64,000 nucleotides of DNA from DASXIF01 sp036498145. Lineage in GTDB: Bacteria; Actinomycetota; Actinomycetes; Mycobacteriales; Jatrophihabitantaceae. This document shows, one piece after another, positions 56,222-64,000 of this stretch. How positions within the stretch are numbered: the first letter of the stretch is position 1; each line of letters begins with the position of its first letter. A model generated the notes under the pieces. That model saw nothing but the letters and a program-made list of their open reading frames with translations, was not told the DNA's origin and did not search any database. Both the position numbers and the translations under genes were made by a program. The DNA is taken from contig CAVPSV010000002.1 of NCBI GenBank assembly GCA_963708625.1, positions 310,001 to 374,000 on the forward strand, written 5' to 3'.

Positions 56222-57298
56222 TTAGTCGGTGCCGATCGTGACGGCGACGGGTTGGTCGAGGAATCGGCTCAGGTCCTCGGCCTCGGCTTCCAGCGCGGCG
56301 CGCTGCTTGCGGGTGAGTGGTTCGAACGGCGTGATTTCGACGTCGGCCTTTGCCGGCTTGCGAACCAACCGCCACAGACCGGTGATGCGGCCATCCACCA
56401 GCAGCGTGGGCTTGATGATGCCGCCGACGTAGACACGTGGGCGCAACAGCGCGGACAACATCGCGTCCCGGTGCCGGTAGCCGATCAGGTAGTTGTCGAA
56501 ACCGGCCAGCAGCCGAAGCGAACGCCGGGCGTCCACCTCGCCGAACCGAAAGCCGGGGCGGCCGTGCACGTCAACGGCGGCGAGTTCGTCGCGAATCAGG
56601 CCGATGGCCCGAATGGCCGGCAGGCCGGACCAGGTCGCGAAGTCCACCGCTGTGGCCGGCGAGAACGCGGCGAAGTAACGGCGGGCAAGTTCCGCGAGCG
56701 CATCGTCGCCACGGGGCCCGTCGGCCGGGCCGGGCAGCCACCGGTCCACGAGCGCGAACGTCGCATCACGTCCGATGTCATGGCCACGGCACAGCAGGCC
56801 GCGCACGGTGGCACTGACCAGCATGTGCGTCGGCGTCTGCGGATCGTGCGCGGGCAACTCGATGCCGCGCTCGGCCAGCGCAGCGACGATCTGCTGCCGC
56901 GTCTGTGGGCCGCCGGTCAGAATCTCCGGCAATGCCCGTTCGCACCGGTCCCGCAGCGCCGGCGTTAAGCCGATATCCAGCCACCGCTTGCGAAACCGTC
57001 GCTCGATGGCCGGTCCGAGCAGGTCCGACAGCCAATGGGCGTCGGCTGCGTCGACGAGATGGATGGTCGAGCGCATGAACCAGCTGCGTACCACGGCGCG
57101 TGCCTCGATCGCATCCCGCACGTCGGTGTCGCGCACGCGTGCTGCCCGCGAGCGGACACCCAGGCGTCCGGCCGCCGCATCCTGCGCCTGGATGGCGGTG
57201 CTCAGCCGCACGGCGGCCCGCACGTCGGTGGCCGGACGGTCGGCGAATCCGTGTCGGGTGGCACGTTCGGCGAGAACCGCGTCGAATGCGTGCGCCAT
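56222..57298 (-). CDS. winged-helix DNA-binding domain protein (HTH_42/AlkZ-like)
   Basis: A 358-residue protein of the family with three tandem winged helices, which includes the DNA glycosylase AlkZ. Visible landmarks: RLSTAIQAQDAAAGRLGVRS, WFMRSTIHLVDAADAHWL, FATWSGLPAIRAI and FDNYLIGYRHRD followed by VYVGGIIKPTLLVDGRITGL. The key AlkZ catalytic QxQ-like motif corresponds to QAQDAAAG. A role in DNA repair is possible and fits the adjacency to uvrB, but most family members are uncharacterised. Start ATG 57298, six bases after GAGAAT. Confidence 0.8.
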   Translation of the reverse strand: MAHAFDAVLAERATRHGFADRPATDVRAAVRLSTAIQAQDAAAGRLGVRSRAARVRDTDVRDAIEARAVVRSWFMRSTIHLVDAADAHWLSDLLGPAIERRFRKRWLDIGLTPALRDRCERALPEILTGGPQTRQQIVAALAERGIELPAHDPQTPTHMLVSATVRGLLCRGHDIGRDATFALVDRWLPGPADGPRGDDALAELARRYFAAFSPATAVDFATWSGLPAIRAIGLIRDELAAVDVHGRPGFRFGEVDARRSLRLLAGFDNYLIGYRHRDAMLSALLRPRVYVGGIIKPTLLVDGRITGLWRLVRKPAKADVEITPFEPLTRKQRAALEAEAEDLSRFLDQPVAVTIGTD

Positions 57299-57331
57299 GT
57301 GCCGATTCTCCCTCGATGCAATGATCGAGAC

Positions 57332-58063
57332 GTGGAGATGCCGCCTGCCGTTCGCCGACCGAGGCGCCGCGGCACCGGCTGGCTGGTCGCTCTGGTCATC
57401 CTGGCGGTACTGCTGTTCGCCGCCGACCGGATCACGGTCCTGATCGCCGAACACGTGGCCGCCGACAAGATCAAGTCATCCCAGCAGCTGGATCACACGC
57501 CATCGGTGACGGTGCGTGGATTCCCGTTCCTCACCCAGCTGATCTCCGGAACGATCAACCAGGTCGACGTCACCGCGAAGGACTTCGTGGCGGGAGAGGC
57601 CGGCCAGACGATCCGGATTCGATCACTCAAGGTCCAGCTGCACCGGGTACACATCTCCGGCTTCTCCTCGGCGCGCGCGCAGACGGCGACTGCTTCCGCA
57701 TCGATCGACTACTCGGCGTTGAGCGCCGTACTCGGCGTGCCGGTGCGATACGGCGGCGCCACTGCGGACGGGCTGGGCCGGGTGGCCACCGATAGCTCAG
57801 CCACCGTGCTCGGGCAGTCGTTCTCCGGCACCGCGAGCGCGGAGATCAAGGTGAGTGGCTCGAACGTGCTCCGGTTCGTGAACCCGGCGGCCACGGTCAA
57901 CGGCGCCACCGTGCCACCCACGGTGCTCACGGAGCTGACCCGCGCATTCGACCGCTCCATCTCGCTGCACGGGCTGCCGTTCCAGCTCACCCTGCAGTCG
58001 GTGCGCGCCAGCGCTGGCGGGGTGACCGTGGTGGCGACCGCGAGCAACGTCACCTACCAGTAA
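57332..58063 (+). CDS. DUF2993 (LmeA-like) envelope protein
   Basis: A 243-residue protein with one N-terminal membrane/signal helix (GWLVALVILAVLLFAADRIT) and an extracytoplasmic DUF2993 domain (VTVRGFPFLTQLISGTINQV, LHRVHISGFSSARAQT). The mycobacterial member LmeA is a periplasmic protein needed for lipomannan elongation. The start is GTG 57332, six bases after AATGAT; ATG 57338 is an alternative. It is divergent from the winged-helix gene across 33 bases. Confidence 0.85.
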   Translation: MEMPPAVRRPRRRGTGWLVALVILAVLLFAADRITVLIAEHVAADKIKSSQQLDHTPSVTVRGFPFLTQLISGTINQVDVTAKDFVAGEAGQTIRIRSLKVQLHRVHISGFSSARAQTATASASIDYSALSAVLGVPVRYGGATADGLGRVATDSSATVLGQSFSGTASAEIKVSGSNVLRFVNPAATVNGATVPPTVLTELTRAFDRSISLHGLPFQLTLQSVRASAGGVTVVATASNVTYQ

Positions 58064-58072
58064 CCGCTGCGC

Positions 58073-58984
58073 TCAGCGCCCTGGCGCGGGCGGGCGGCCA
58101 CCAACCAGTTCGCAGGCCTGTGCCGCGAGCTGATGTGCCTGCGCCAGCGCGTCCACCGGCGTCGCGCCCTGCGCGAGCGCGGCCAGCGTGCCCGCCGCAA
58201 ATGCGTCCCCGGCGCCGGTGGTGTCGATAACGATGGTGCCGGGCGGGGCCGGTGCCTGCGCGCGCTCGTCTCCGTCTGCCCATATCGCGGTGCCGGCGCC
58301 GTCGGTGACCACTGCCCGCCCGACCCGGGTGCTCAGCACGGTCGCTGCGATGAACGGATCCTCCTGCCCGGTCAGCAGTGTCGCCTCCGCCCGGTTCGCG
58401 AACAGCAACAGGTCGCGGCCGATGAGATCGAAGAACGCCTCGACACCCAGTCCGCGCAGTGGCGCGACGGACGCCGCGCCTACCGAGATCGTCATCCGGG
58501 CTTGCCGGGCCATCGAGAGCGCGCGCACCGCGGCCTCGCGCGCCCCGGAGAACAGTGCGTAGCCGGAGACATGCAGATGCCGCGTGGGCGCGAACACGTC
58601 GGGGCGCACATGGGCCGGCGACAGGGCCGCGTTGGCGCCCGGGTCGGGCACCATGGTGCGCTCGCCGTCGGCCGAGACGAGGACGATGCAGGTGCCGGTC
58701 GGGGTGCCCGGATCGATGCTCACGTCATTCGCGAGCCCGCGTCCCAACCGGGCCAGCGACCACGAGCCGAGCACATCCGATCCCACCCGTGCCAGCAGCG
58801 TGGTCGATACCGCCTGGTGCTCCAGCCACGCGGCCGTGTTCGCGGCCGAGCCGCCGGCCTGCAGTTCGGTGCGCGCCGGCCGGTCCGAACCGATCTCGAC
58901 CGGCCCGGACAGCCGGGCCACGATGTCCACCATCACGTCGCCGAGGCAGACGATGCGCGCACCGGGCACCAGTGCGCCGGTCAT
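58073..58984 (-). CDS. PfkB-family sugar/nucleoside kinase
   Basis: A 303-residue ribokinase-superfamily kinase: VCLGDVMVDIVARLSGPVE at the start, the signature AGGSAANTAAWLEHQ (substrate Gly-Gly), ANRAEATLLTG, and the catalytic DTTGAGDAFAAGTLAAL with its Asp base. Substrate cannot be read off the sequence. It starts 60 bases after the transporter stop on the same strand, so it is probably under the same TPP riboswitch; a role in HMP or nucleoside phosphorylation is a reasonable guess. The gene is intact. Confidence 0.85.
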   Translation of the reverse strand: MTGALVPGARIVCLGDVMVDIVARLSGPVEIGSDRPARTELQAGGSAANTAAWLEHQAVSTTLLARVGSDVLGSWSLARLGRGLANDVSIDPGTPTGTCIVLVSADGERTMVPDPGANAALSPAHVRPDVFAPTRHLHVSGYALFSGAREAAVRALSMARQARMTISVGAASVAPLRGLGVEAFFDLIGRDLLLFANRAEATLLTGQEDPFIAATVLSTRVGRAVVTDGAGTAIWADGDERAQAPAPPGTIVIDTTGAGDAFAAGTLAALAQGATPVDALAQAHQLAAQACELVGGRPPAPGR

Positions 58985-59044
58985 CGCCGCGCTCGCTTCA
59001 TGACTGTCGCCCGCCGATGAGCGTCGCCTCGGCCTGGGGGTGGA

Positions 59045-60403
59045 TCAGCACACGGTCTCCTTCGCCGGGGCGCGGCGCAGCGGTCCCAGCAGCAGGGCGC
59101 CCGCCGACGCTACGACGAAGGAGAATATAGATGCGCTCATCCAGGTCTGGGGGGTGAAGTGCAGCCAGCTCTGCACGTGCGTCCAGGCACCTTGCCACCA
59201 CGACACATAGCCGGGGTTGACCAGCTGGTAGGCGACGAAGCCCAGCAGCCAGGGCACCAGCGTCGTCCACCTGGGCCGGGAGTCGGCGCTCAGGTTCCAC
59301 CGGCCGCGCGAGATGAGGAAGTAGTCGACGACGAGGACGCCGAGCAACGGCACGAAGACTGATCCGATCAGGATCAGGAAGTTCTCGTAGTCGTTGATGT
59401 TCAGCGCCAGGGCGCACACCGTGGCAGCGACGCCGATCACCGCGGCGAGGACCCGCCGGTCCCAGTGCGGGCGCAGATTCTGCACCGAGACGGCCGTCGA
59501 GTAGGTGTCCGCGAACGATTGATCCAGTTCCCGGATCGCGATAACCGCGAACGCCAGCGTGCCCACTGGCACCGCCATGAACGAGCTGAAGATGCGCGTC
59601 GAGTCCTCGTGCGCGACGGTCACCAGCGCGACCAGGCCGAGGGCGTAGCAGGCGATCTGGGTGATGCCATAGCCGAAGAACGCGCTGTTGAACGCGTCGC
59701 GGGCCGACCGGGCATGGCGTGAGTAGTCCGAGGCGAGTGGCACGAACGACACCGATACCCCAATGACGGTGTCCACCGCGATCCAGAATCCACTCCACGA
59801 TCCGTGCCACAACGGCGGCAGGGGGTGACGCAGCAGTTGCACGAACAGGTAGGTCAGCGCCAACAGGACGGCAATCGTGACGTACTTGCGCAGCGCACGG
59901 ATCCAACCCAGCGGCCGCAGCGCGAGCGCCGTGGTGAGCGCGCCCGCGAGCACGATGTAAGCCCAGCGCGGCACGCCGCCGGCGATCTGGTGCAGTGCGG
60001 TGCCGATGGTGACCAGCTCGAAGATCGACCAGCCAAGCAGTTGCAGCACGTTGAGCAGGGTCGGCAGATAGGACGGCCGGGTGCCGAACAATCCGCGCAG
60101 CAGCACCATCGCCGGCGCACCGGTCTGCGCCCCCGGCACCGCGGACGCGGCCAGGCCGAGCCCGCCGAGCACCGTGCCCACCACCAGGGCGACGAGTGCG
60201 GCGCCGAGGGACATCGGCCCGGCCACCGGTGCCAGCACGAACAATGCGCCGGTGAACCCGAGCAGGCTCACCCCGAGATTGCCCCACAGCCCGTACTGGT
60301 CGATGCGGCGCAGCGCGCGCACCGCCGGCTGGTCGAGCGTGTACGGCGCCTCGGCGTGCTCGAGCCCAGCAGTGGCGGGTTCGGTGGCTGCGGCAGTGAT
60401 CAC
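59045..60403 (-). CDS. NCS1-family permease under a TPP riboswitch (CytX-like HMP transporter)
   Basis: A 452-residue membrane protein with about 12 segments and NCS1 features: DQYGLWGNLGVSLLGFTG near the N-terminus, PLASDYSRHARSARDAF, and NINDYENFLILIGSVFVPL. NCS1 permeases carry cytosine, purines, thiamine or hydroxymethylpyrimidine (HMP). The TPP riboswitch directly upstream makes HMP (or thiamine) the likely substrate, as for CytX. The GTG at 60403 is 5 bases after GAGGGAG, which is part of the riboswitch. The gene is intact. Confidence 0.85.
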   Translation of the reverse strand: MITAAATEPATAGLEHAEAPYTLDQPAVRALRRIDQYGLWGNLGVSLLGFTGALFVLAPVAGPMSLGAALVALVVGTVLGGLGLAASAVPGAQTGAPAMVLLRGLFGTRPSYLPTLLNVLQLLGWSIFELVTIGTALHQIAGGVPRWAYIVLAGALTTALALRPLGWIRALRKYVTIAVLLALTYLFVQLLRHPLPPLWHGSWSGFWIAVDTVIGVSVSFVPLASDYSRHARSARDAFNSAFFGYGITQIACYALGLVALVTVAHEDSTRIFSSFMAVPVGTLAFAVIAIRELDQSFADTYSTAVSVQNLRPHWDRRVLAAVIGVAATVCALALNINDYENFLILIGSVFVPLLGVLVVDYFLISRGRWNLSADSRPRWTTLVPWLLGFVAYQLVNPGYVSWWQGAWTHVQSWLHFTPQTWMSASIFSFVVASAGALLLGPLRRAPAKETVC

Positions 60404-60407
60404 GAAT

Positions 60408-60491
60408 GCTCCCTCGCGCCGGCATTACCCGGTTCAGGTTCGACGGTCGGCTTTCGCCCTCTCAGCCCGCTCGTGCGAGCTCCCGTGCACG
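60408..60491 (-). promoter_or_regulatory. TPP riboswitch controlling the NCS1 permease
   Basis: On the minus strand the conserved elements are present in order: GGGAGC, CGGGCTGAGAGGGCGAAAGC (P3 region with CTGAGA at 60460-60465), GACCGTCGAACCTGAACC, GGGTAATGCCGGCG (60417-60433) and the closing GAGGGAGC (60408-60415). The last element doubles as the Shine-Dalgarno sequence of the permease GTG, so TPP binding should block translation. Confidence 0.93.
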
Positions 60492-60555
60492 AGTCGACCC
60501 TACGCTGGCGGCGTGGTGCGCCGCGGACGAGCCAGCCGGTTCTGACGGCGCGCCT

Positions 60556-60947
60556 GTGCTGGGTCACGCGACGGTCGTGGCCTCGGACTGGCGGCGAGCG
60601 TGCGAGTTCTACGACGCGGCGCTCGGCGCCCTCGGCCTCCTTCGTGCGGCCGAGTTCGGCGACGAGGAGGAGGGCGACGCCGACATCGAAGCGGTGGGCT
60701 GGGCGGTGCCCGGCGAGCCAGCCGCTGCTGTGGGTGGTTGCCGGCGGCAGCCCTACCCGCGGGGCGCATCTGTCGCTGGTGGCCGCCGCGCGCGCAGACG
60801 TCGAGCGCTTTCACGCCGCGGCGCTAGCCGCCGGTGGGATAAGCCGCACCGCGCCGAGGCGTTGGCCGATGTTCCGCCGCGGCGAATTCAGCGCGGCGGT
60901 AGTCGATCCGGATGGCAACCTGATCGAGGTGCAGCGCGCCGGAGTAG
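60556..60947 (+). CDS. VOC/glyoxalase-like small protein (frameshifted)
   Basis: Fragments of a vicinal-oxygen-chelate fold protein of about 130 residues: VLGHATVVASDWRRACEFYD (first beta-alpha unit), then in another frame PLLWVVAGGSPTRGAHLSL and FHAAALAAGG, and finally FSAAVVDPDGNLIEVQRA with the metal Glu in IEVQ. Breaks near 60725 and possibly 60840 and 60930; both ends are approximate. Function could be a dioxygenase-like, lyase or resistance protein; nothing decides it. It runs away from the riboswitch. Confidence 0.6.
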
Positions 60948-60985
60948 CCGTTTGCCAGGCCCGCCAGGTGCAGCCGCGCTCGCGC

Positions 60986-61273
60986 TCAGATCTCGTCGAA
61001 ATGCTCGACGTGCGGAGCGCGGGCGAAGAAGGGCCCGATGGCGCCGCGCCACTTGGCGAAGCGATCGGTGCCGCGGAAGTTCTGCTCGTGCGCCTCGACG
61101 GAGTCCCACTCGACGATCAGGACGTACCGGCTCGGCGACTCGATGCTGTGCGTCATCCGCACCGAGCCGCAGCCCGGCGTCTCGGCGAGCACCTCGCGCA
61201 CCCCGCGGTAGGCGAGTTCGAAGTCCTCCTCGGCACCGGGGCTGATCTCGATCTCGCCAATCTCGCGCACCAT
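60986..61273 (-). CDS. antibiotic biosynthesis monooxygenase (ABM) domain protein
   Basis: A 95-residue ferredoxin-fold protein: IGEIEISPGAEEDFELAYRG followed by VREVLAETPGCGSVRMTHSI, ESPSRYVLIVEWDSVEAHEQ and FRGTDRFAKWRGAIGPFFA. This is the ABM pattern of quinone monooxygenases and heme-degrading relatives. Start ATG 61273; a long open frame further upstream is antisense to the transpeptidase-like gene. Convergent with the VOC gene. Substrate unknown. Confidence 0.75.
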   Translation of the reverse strand: MVREIGEIEISPGAEEDFELAYRGVREVLAETPGCGSVRMTHSIESPSRYVLIVEWDSVEAHEQNFRGTDRFAKWRGAIGPFFARAPHVEHFDEI

Positions 61274-61342
61274 GCCCACAGCCTTGCAGATCGGTGCGTC
61301 GTCGTCCCTGATCACACAGGTCACTTCTGGCACACTGGTCAC

Positions 61343-62350
61343 ATGAGGGTTGGCCGCTCGACGTCCGGCGCCGGTGCGGCGGTCGCGGTGGCCGCGTGTG
61401 CGCTTCGTGGTCGTCGGCATGGGCCGGGCCGACCAGTGGCCGCATGCCGCCGCCAACCCCACCCCGAGTTCGGTGGACTCGGTGATTCCCGCCTTCATCA
61501 CGACCCCGGCGGCCGAGACGACGTCGTTGCCTGCCGGCGCGAGCACGGGCGCGCTCAGCCGACACGGCGACGAGTCCCGAGCCAACATCTCCGCCGGGTC
61601 GAGTTCGGCGAGCGGGAGGGCTGCCACGGCCGCCGCCAGGTCCGGCACACCACGGCGAGCTCACCCCGCGCTGCGATCGCCGCGTCACGTTCCCGCGGAA
61701 CCCCAGCCGCCCGCGCCTGCCACGCCCGCACCGGCGACCGGCTCGAGCCTGCCGGTGGGCGGTTCGACCTCCGGCGCCTCGCGCGTGATCACCGTGGTGG
61801 CTTCGTCGTACTGCGAGCACGTCCGCGACGCTGCAGGCCTGGAACCGGGCACCGGGAGGCGGTTGGCTGCGCTACGGCCCGGCAATTCTGGCTCACGTCG
61901 GCTCGGACGGGTTGACCACATCGCCGAGCGAGTTCAAGTCCGCCACGCCGATCGGCAGCTTCACCCTGACCCAGGCATTCGGGCGAAACTGGCGAGCCCG
62001 GGCGGCCTGCCGTATTTCCAGACCACGCCGGCCGACTGGTGGATCAGCCAGCAGGGCCCGCTGCTACAACACCCATCAGCGCTGCTCCGGGTCGTGCGCG
62101 TTCGACACCGGCCCAGCGGCTCGGATCCGAACGAGCACCTCTACTACGAGACGCCGTATTACAACTACGCGGTCGTGATCAACACTCCGGCCGGGGCAGC
62201 GGCGTACCCGCACGGATCGGCGTTCTTCCTGCATGTCACCGACGGCTATCCACTGCCGGCTGCGTGGCGATCCCGCAGGGCAACCTGGTGACGATCATGA
62301 AATGGCTCGTTCCGTCGGCCCACCCCCGCATCCTGATCGGCATCGCGTGA
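61343..62350 (+). CDS. secreted L,D-transpeptidase-like protein, copy 1 (frameshifted)
   Basis: Reassembled, the protein has an N-terminal signal (MRVGRSTSGAGAAVAVAACA), a Thr/Pro/Ala-rich linker, then LQAWNRAPGGGWLRYGPAIL, DGLTTSPSEFKSATPIGSFT, PYFQTTPADWWISQQ, CYNTHQRCSGSC, EHLYYETPYYNYAVVINTP, FFLHVTDG and AGCVAIPQGNLVTIMKWL. The late His (FLH) and Cys (GCV) fit the YkuD-like catalytic pair of COG3786. It probably acts on cell-wall peptides. Breaks near 61400, 61660, 61790-61825, 61905, 61985, 62065 and 62255. A related copy follows 12 bases later. Confidence 0.7.
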
Positions 62351-62362
62351 CACCCTGGAGGG

Positions 62363-63240
62363 GTGGTTGCGGGGACGACGCGCGCGGCGTCGTGGTGCGC
62401 GCGCGGCTGTGACCGCTGCGTCGATCGCGGCGGCGTGGTCATGATCGCCGCATGCAGCGCCCCCGTCGCGGGTAGAGGGCCCACGGCCATCGACACCGCC
62501 GGAGCCCGACTATCGGCCGCGGCGTCATCGAGCGCCGGTCCGGCCGACCAGCGCGTCCTCGCGGAGCACGGGCGCGCGCGAGCGTCGCCCGCCCCAGCCG
62601 GCGCGCGCAGCAGCGTTGCGTTGACCTTGCCCCTGCCGTTCGCGACCGGGGACGCCACCCAGGTCGTCACCGTCACCGCCGGTCCGGCCGGCGACACGAG
62701 CGGCGTGCTGCAGGGGTGGCAACGGAGCGGGGCCGGCTGGCAGAAACACGGTACGGCGATCACGGCGTGGCTCGGGTGCGGACGGGCTGACCACGACGCC
62801 CAGCGAGCAGACCACCGCCACCCCTGTCGGCAGCTTCACGCTGACTCAGGCATTCGGCCATCAGCCGAACCCCGGGACTTCATTGCCGTACTTCCAGACA
62901 ACGCCGGCCGACTGGTGGGTCAGCCAGGCCGGCCCGCTGTACAACACCCATCAGCGATGTGCCGGGTCGTGCCCGTTCGACACCAGCAACAGCGGCTCGA
63001 ACCCGAACGAGCATCTGTACTACGAACTGCCGTACTACACCTACGCCGTGGTGATCGACGCGAACACCCCGAACTCGGCGACCGGCGTGCGCCCGGACGG
63101 CGGCAGCGCCTACTTCCTGCACGTCACCGTCGGTGCAGCCGACGCAGGGCTGCGTGTCGATCGACGAGTCCGACCTGGTGAGCTTGCTGGGCTGGCTGAC
63201 GCCCAGCGCGCACCCACGCATCCTCATCGGTGTGGGCTGA
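62363..63240 (+). CDS. secreted L,D-transpeptidase-like lipoprotein, copy 2 (frameshifted)
   Basis: The corrected N-terminus reads as a lipoprotein signal (VTAASIAA, then VVMIAACSAPVAG with the lipobox Cys). After SVALTLPLPFATGDATQVVT follow LQGWQRSGAGWQKHGTAITA, DGLTTTPSEQTTATPVGSFT, LPYFQTTPADWWVSQAGPLY, HQRCAGSCPFDT, YFLHVTVGAPTQGCVSIDES and the end HPRILIGVG. It parallels copy 1 over its whole catalytic part, with the same His and Cys. Breaks near 62435, 62775 and 63140. The start is approximate. Confidence 0.7.
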
Positions 63241-63241
63241 A

Positions 63242-64000
63242 TCAGCGTGCGCTGAACGCGTAGCGGCCACACCGATCATGGCGGCATGCTCCGGGTCGCG
63301 TGCGAGCCGGATCGGCGGGTGCTCCGGCCACGCCATGCCGTCGCGGAACCACGGTTCGTACAGGTCCCAGGAGCCGGCCATCGAGCCGCCGATGACGATG
63401 ACGTCCGCGCCGAAGGTGCGCATCGCCGGTCCCATCGCCTCGCCCAGCCCATGAAACGCGCGCCGCAATGTGCCGGCGGCGATGCGGTCGCCGTCGCGTG
63501 CTCGGTCGGTGATCTCCAGGACGTCGGCGGCCCGGTCGCCCCCGGCAGCGACGTAGGAACGGCGGATCGCCCGGCGGGAGGTGGTCTCCTCCAGCCCGGC
63601 GCCGTTGACCGTCAGGTGCCGAGCGCGGCCGAGTTCCGGCACGCCGGGTTCGCTGTCGGTGATCGCGCCGTCGACCAGCCAGCCGGAACCGAGGCCGGTG
63701 CCAAGGGTGATGCCGACGCAGCGGGAGTGGCCGGTCGCGGCGCCGTGGGTCCACTCGCCGAGGATGAACGCGTCCGCGTCGTTGACGAACGCAACGTCCG
63801 CGGGTGGGCCGGGCAGGTGCGCACGCAGCGCGGAACCGACGTCGACGCCGTAGAGGTCATCGAACTTGCCCACGTCGCGGAACGTGGCGATCCCGCCGGC
63901 GTAGTCGAACGGGTCCGGCATGGCGACGCCCCACGTCGACCGGTTGGGCCACTGGCAGCGTCGCGCCGGCGCCGACGAACGCGTCCAGGATCTGCGCGGC
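63242..64000 (-). CDS. ROK-family sugar kinase, 5' end beyond the window
   Basis: A glucokinase-like ROK protein whose N-terminus lies past position 64000. Visible: WGVAMPDPFDYAGGIATFRD, FDDLYGVDVGSALRA, FVNDADAFILGEWTHG (catalytic Asp), GITLGTGLGSGWLVDGAI and GADVIVIGGSMAGSWDLY. A one-base indel near 63270 would give the end GVARYAFSAR at 63242 instead of a long unlikely tail. No zinc-type CxCGxxGC motif is seen in the visible part. Sugar specificity unknown. Confidence 0.75.

Noticed and set aside
59804..61915. 703-codon plus-strand open frame
   Set aside because: Mostly antisense to the NCS1 permease and the riboswitch; composition (Gln/Arg/His-rich) is typical of shadow frames. Only the small VOC gene inside this strand is supported.
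1..64000. CRISPR arrays, insertion sequences, tRNA/rRNA genes, prophage or origin of replication
   Set aside because: Looked for regular direct repeats, transposase motifs, tRNA-like folds and dnaA-box clusters by eye; none seen. The longest regular repeat is the 14-base array at 13784-13866.

Overview
This is a GC-rich chromosomal window from an actinobacterium (Actinomycetota). Housekeeping genes fix this: sigA/hrdB-type and sigB primary-like sigma factors, an IdeR/DtxR regulator, polyphosphate glucokinase, the HemE-HemY-HemQ coproporphyrin-dependent heme branch, GlgX-TreY-TreZ, and a set of small actinobacterial families (DUF3039, DUF3099, DUF3000, DUF3093, DUF3159, DUF3710, DUF4193, DUF2993). 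Positions 3 kb to 32 kb follow, gene by gene, the order I remember for the Mycobacterium tuberculosis region from ideR/sigB (Rv2711/Rv2710) to msrB (Rv2674). I cannot name the genus. I see no prophage, insertion sequence, CRISPR array, tRNA or rRNA.

Layout. 0-8.2 kb: DUF4192 protein, a lone glutamate synthase small subunit, ideR-sigB, dtd, DUF3099/DUF3039, a BrkB-type membrane protein and a DUF7455 zinc-ribbon protein. 8.4-17.7 kb: an orphan secreted protein, sigA, ppgK, suhB, an envelope protein, a possible 28-codon peptide ORF, DUF4193, an SDR enzyme, DUF3093, dut and three conserved small genes. 17.7-22.5 kb: two TrkA-type regulators divergent from a KimA-like potassium transporter, then a TRAM-domain RNA methyltransferase. 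22.5-32.6 kb: dxs, a two-component system, RNase D, DUF3000, a tiny zinc-ribbon protein, hemE-hemY-hemQ and msrB. 32.6-45.8 kb is more accessory: a stand-alone LigD-type polymerase, polysaccharide deacetylase, EamA transporter, cyclopropane-fatty-acid synthase, two hydrolases, an Abi-alpha/DUF445 pair, an ATP-dependent DNA ligase and a RibD-type reductase. 45.8-53.3 kb: trehalose synthesis from glycogen (glgX-treY and treZ) with a PPK2 kinase lodged between treY and treZ on the other strand. 53.4-64 kb: uvrB, a winged-helix protein, an LmeA-like protein, a TPP-riboswitch-controlled HMP/cytosine-type transporter with a PfkB kinase, two tandem L,D-transpeptidase-like secreted proteins and a truncated ROK sugar kinase.

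Three things run through the window. First, many genes carry single-base frameshifts, packed into blocks (13.4-17.4, 24.6-24.7, 28.7-31.4, 37-44, 45.7-50.7, 60.7-63.3 kb), while the long genes between them are intact. Essential genes such as hemE and dut are among those hit, so assembly error is more likely than pseudogene decay; I annotate these as genes and give approximate break points. Second, many starts sit 5-7 bases after a TAnnnT hexamer with no Shine-Dalgarno sequence, the signature of leaderless transcripts. Third, the most specific regulatory finds are a TPP riboswitch at 60.4 kb and an ECF-type promoter in front of sigB.
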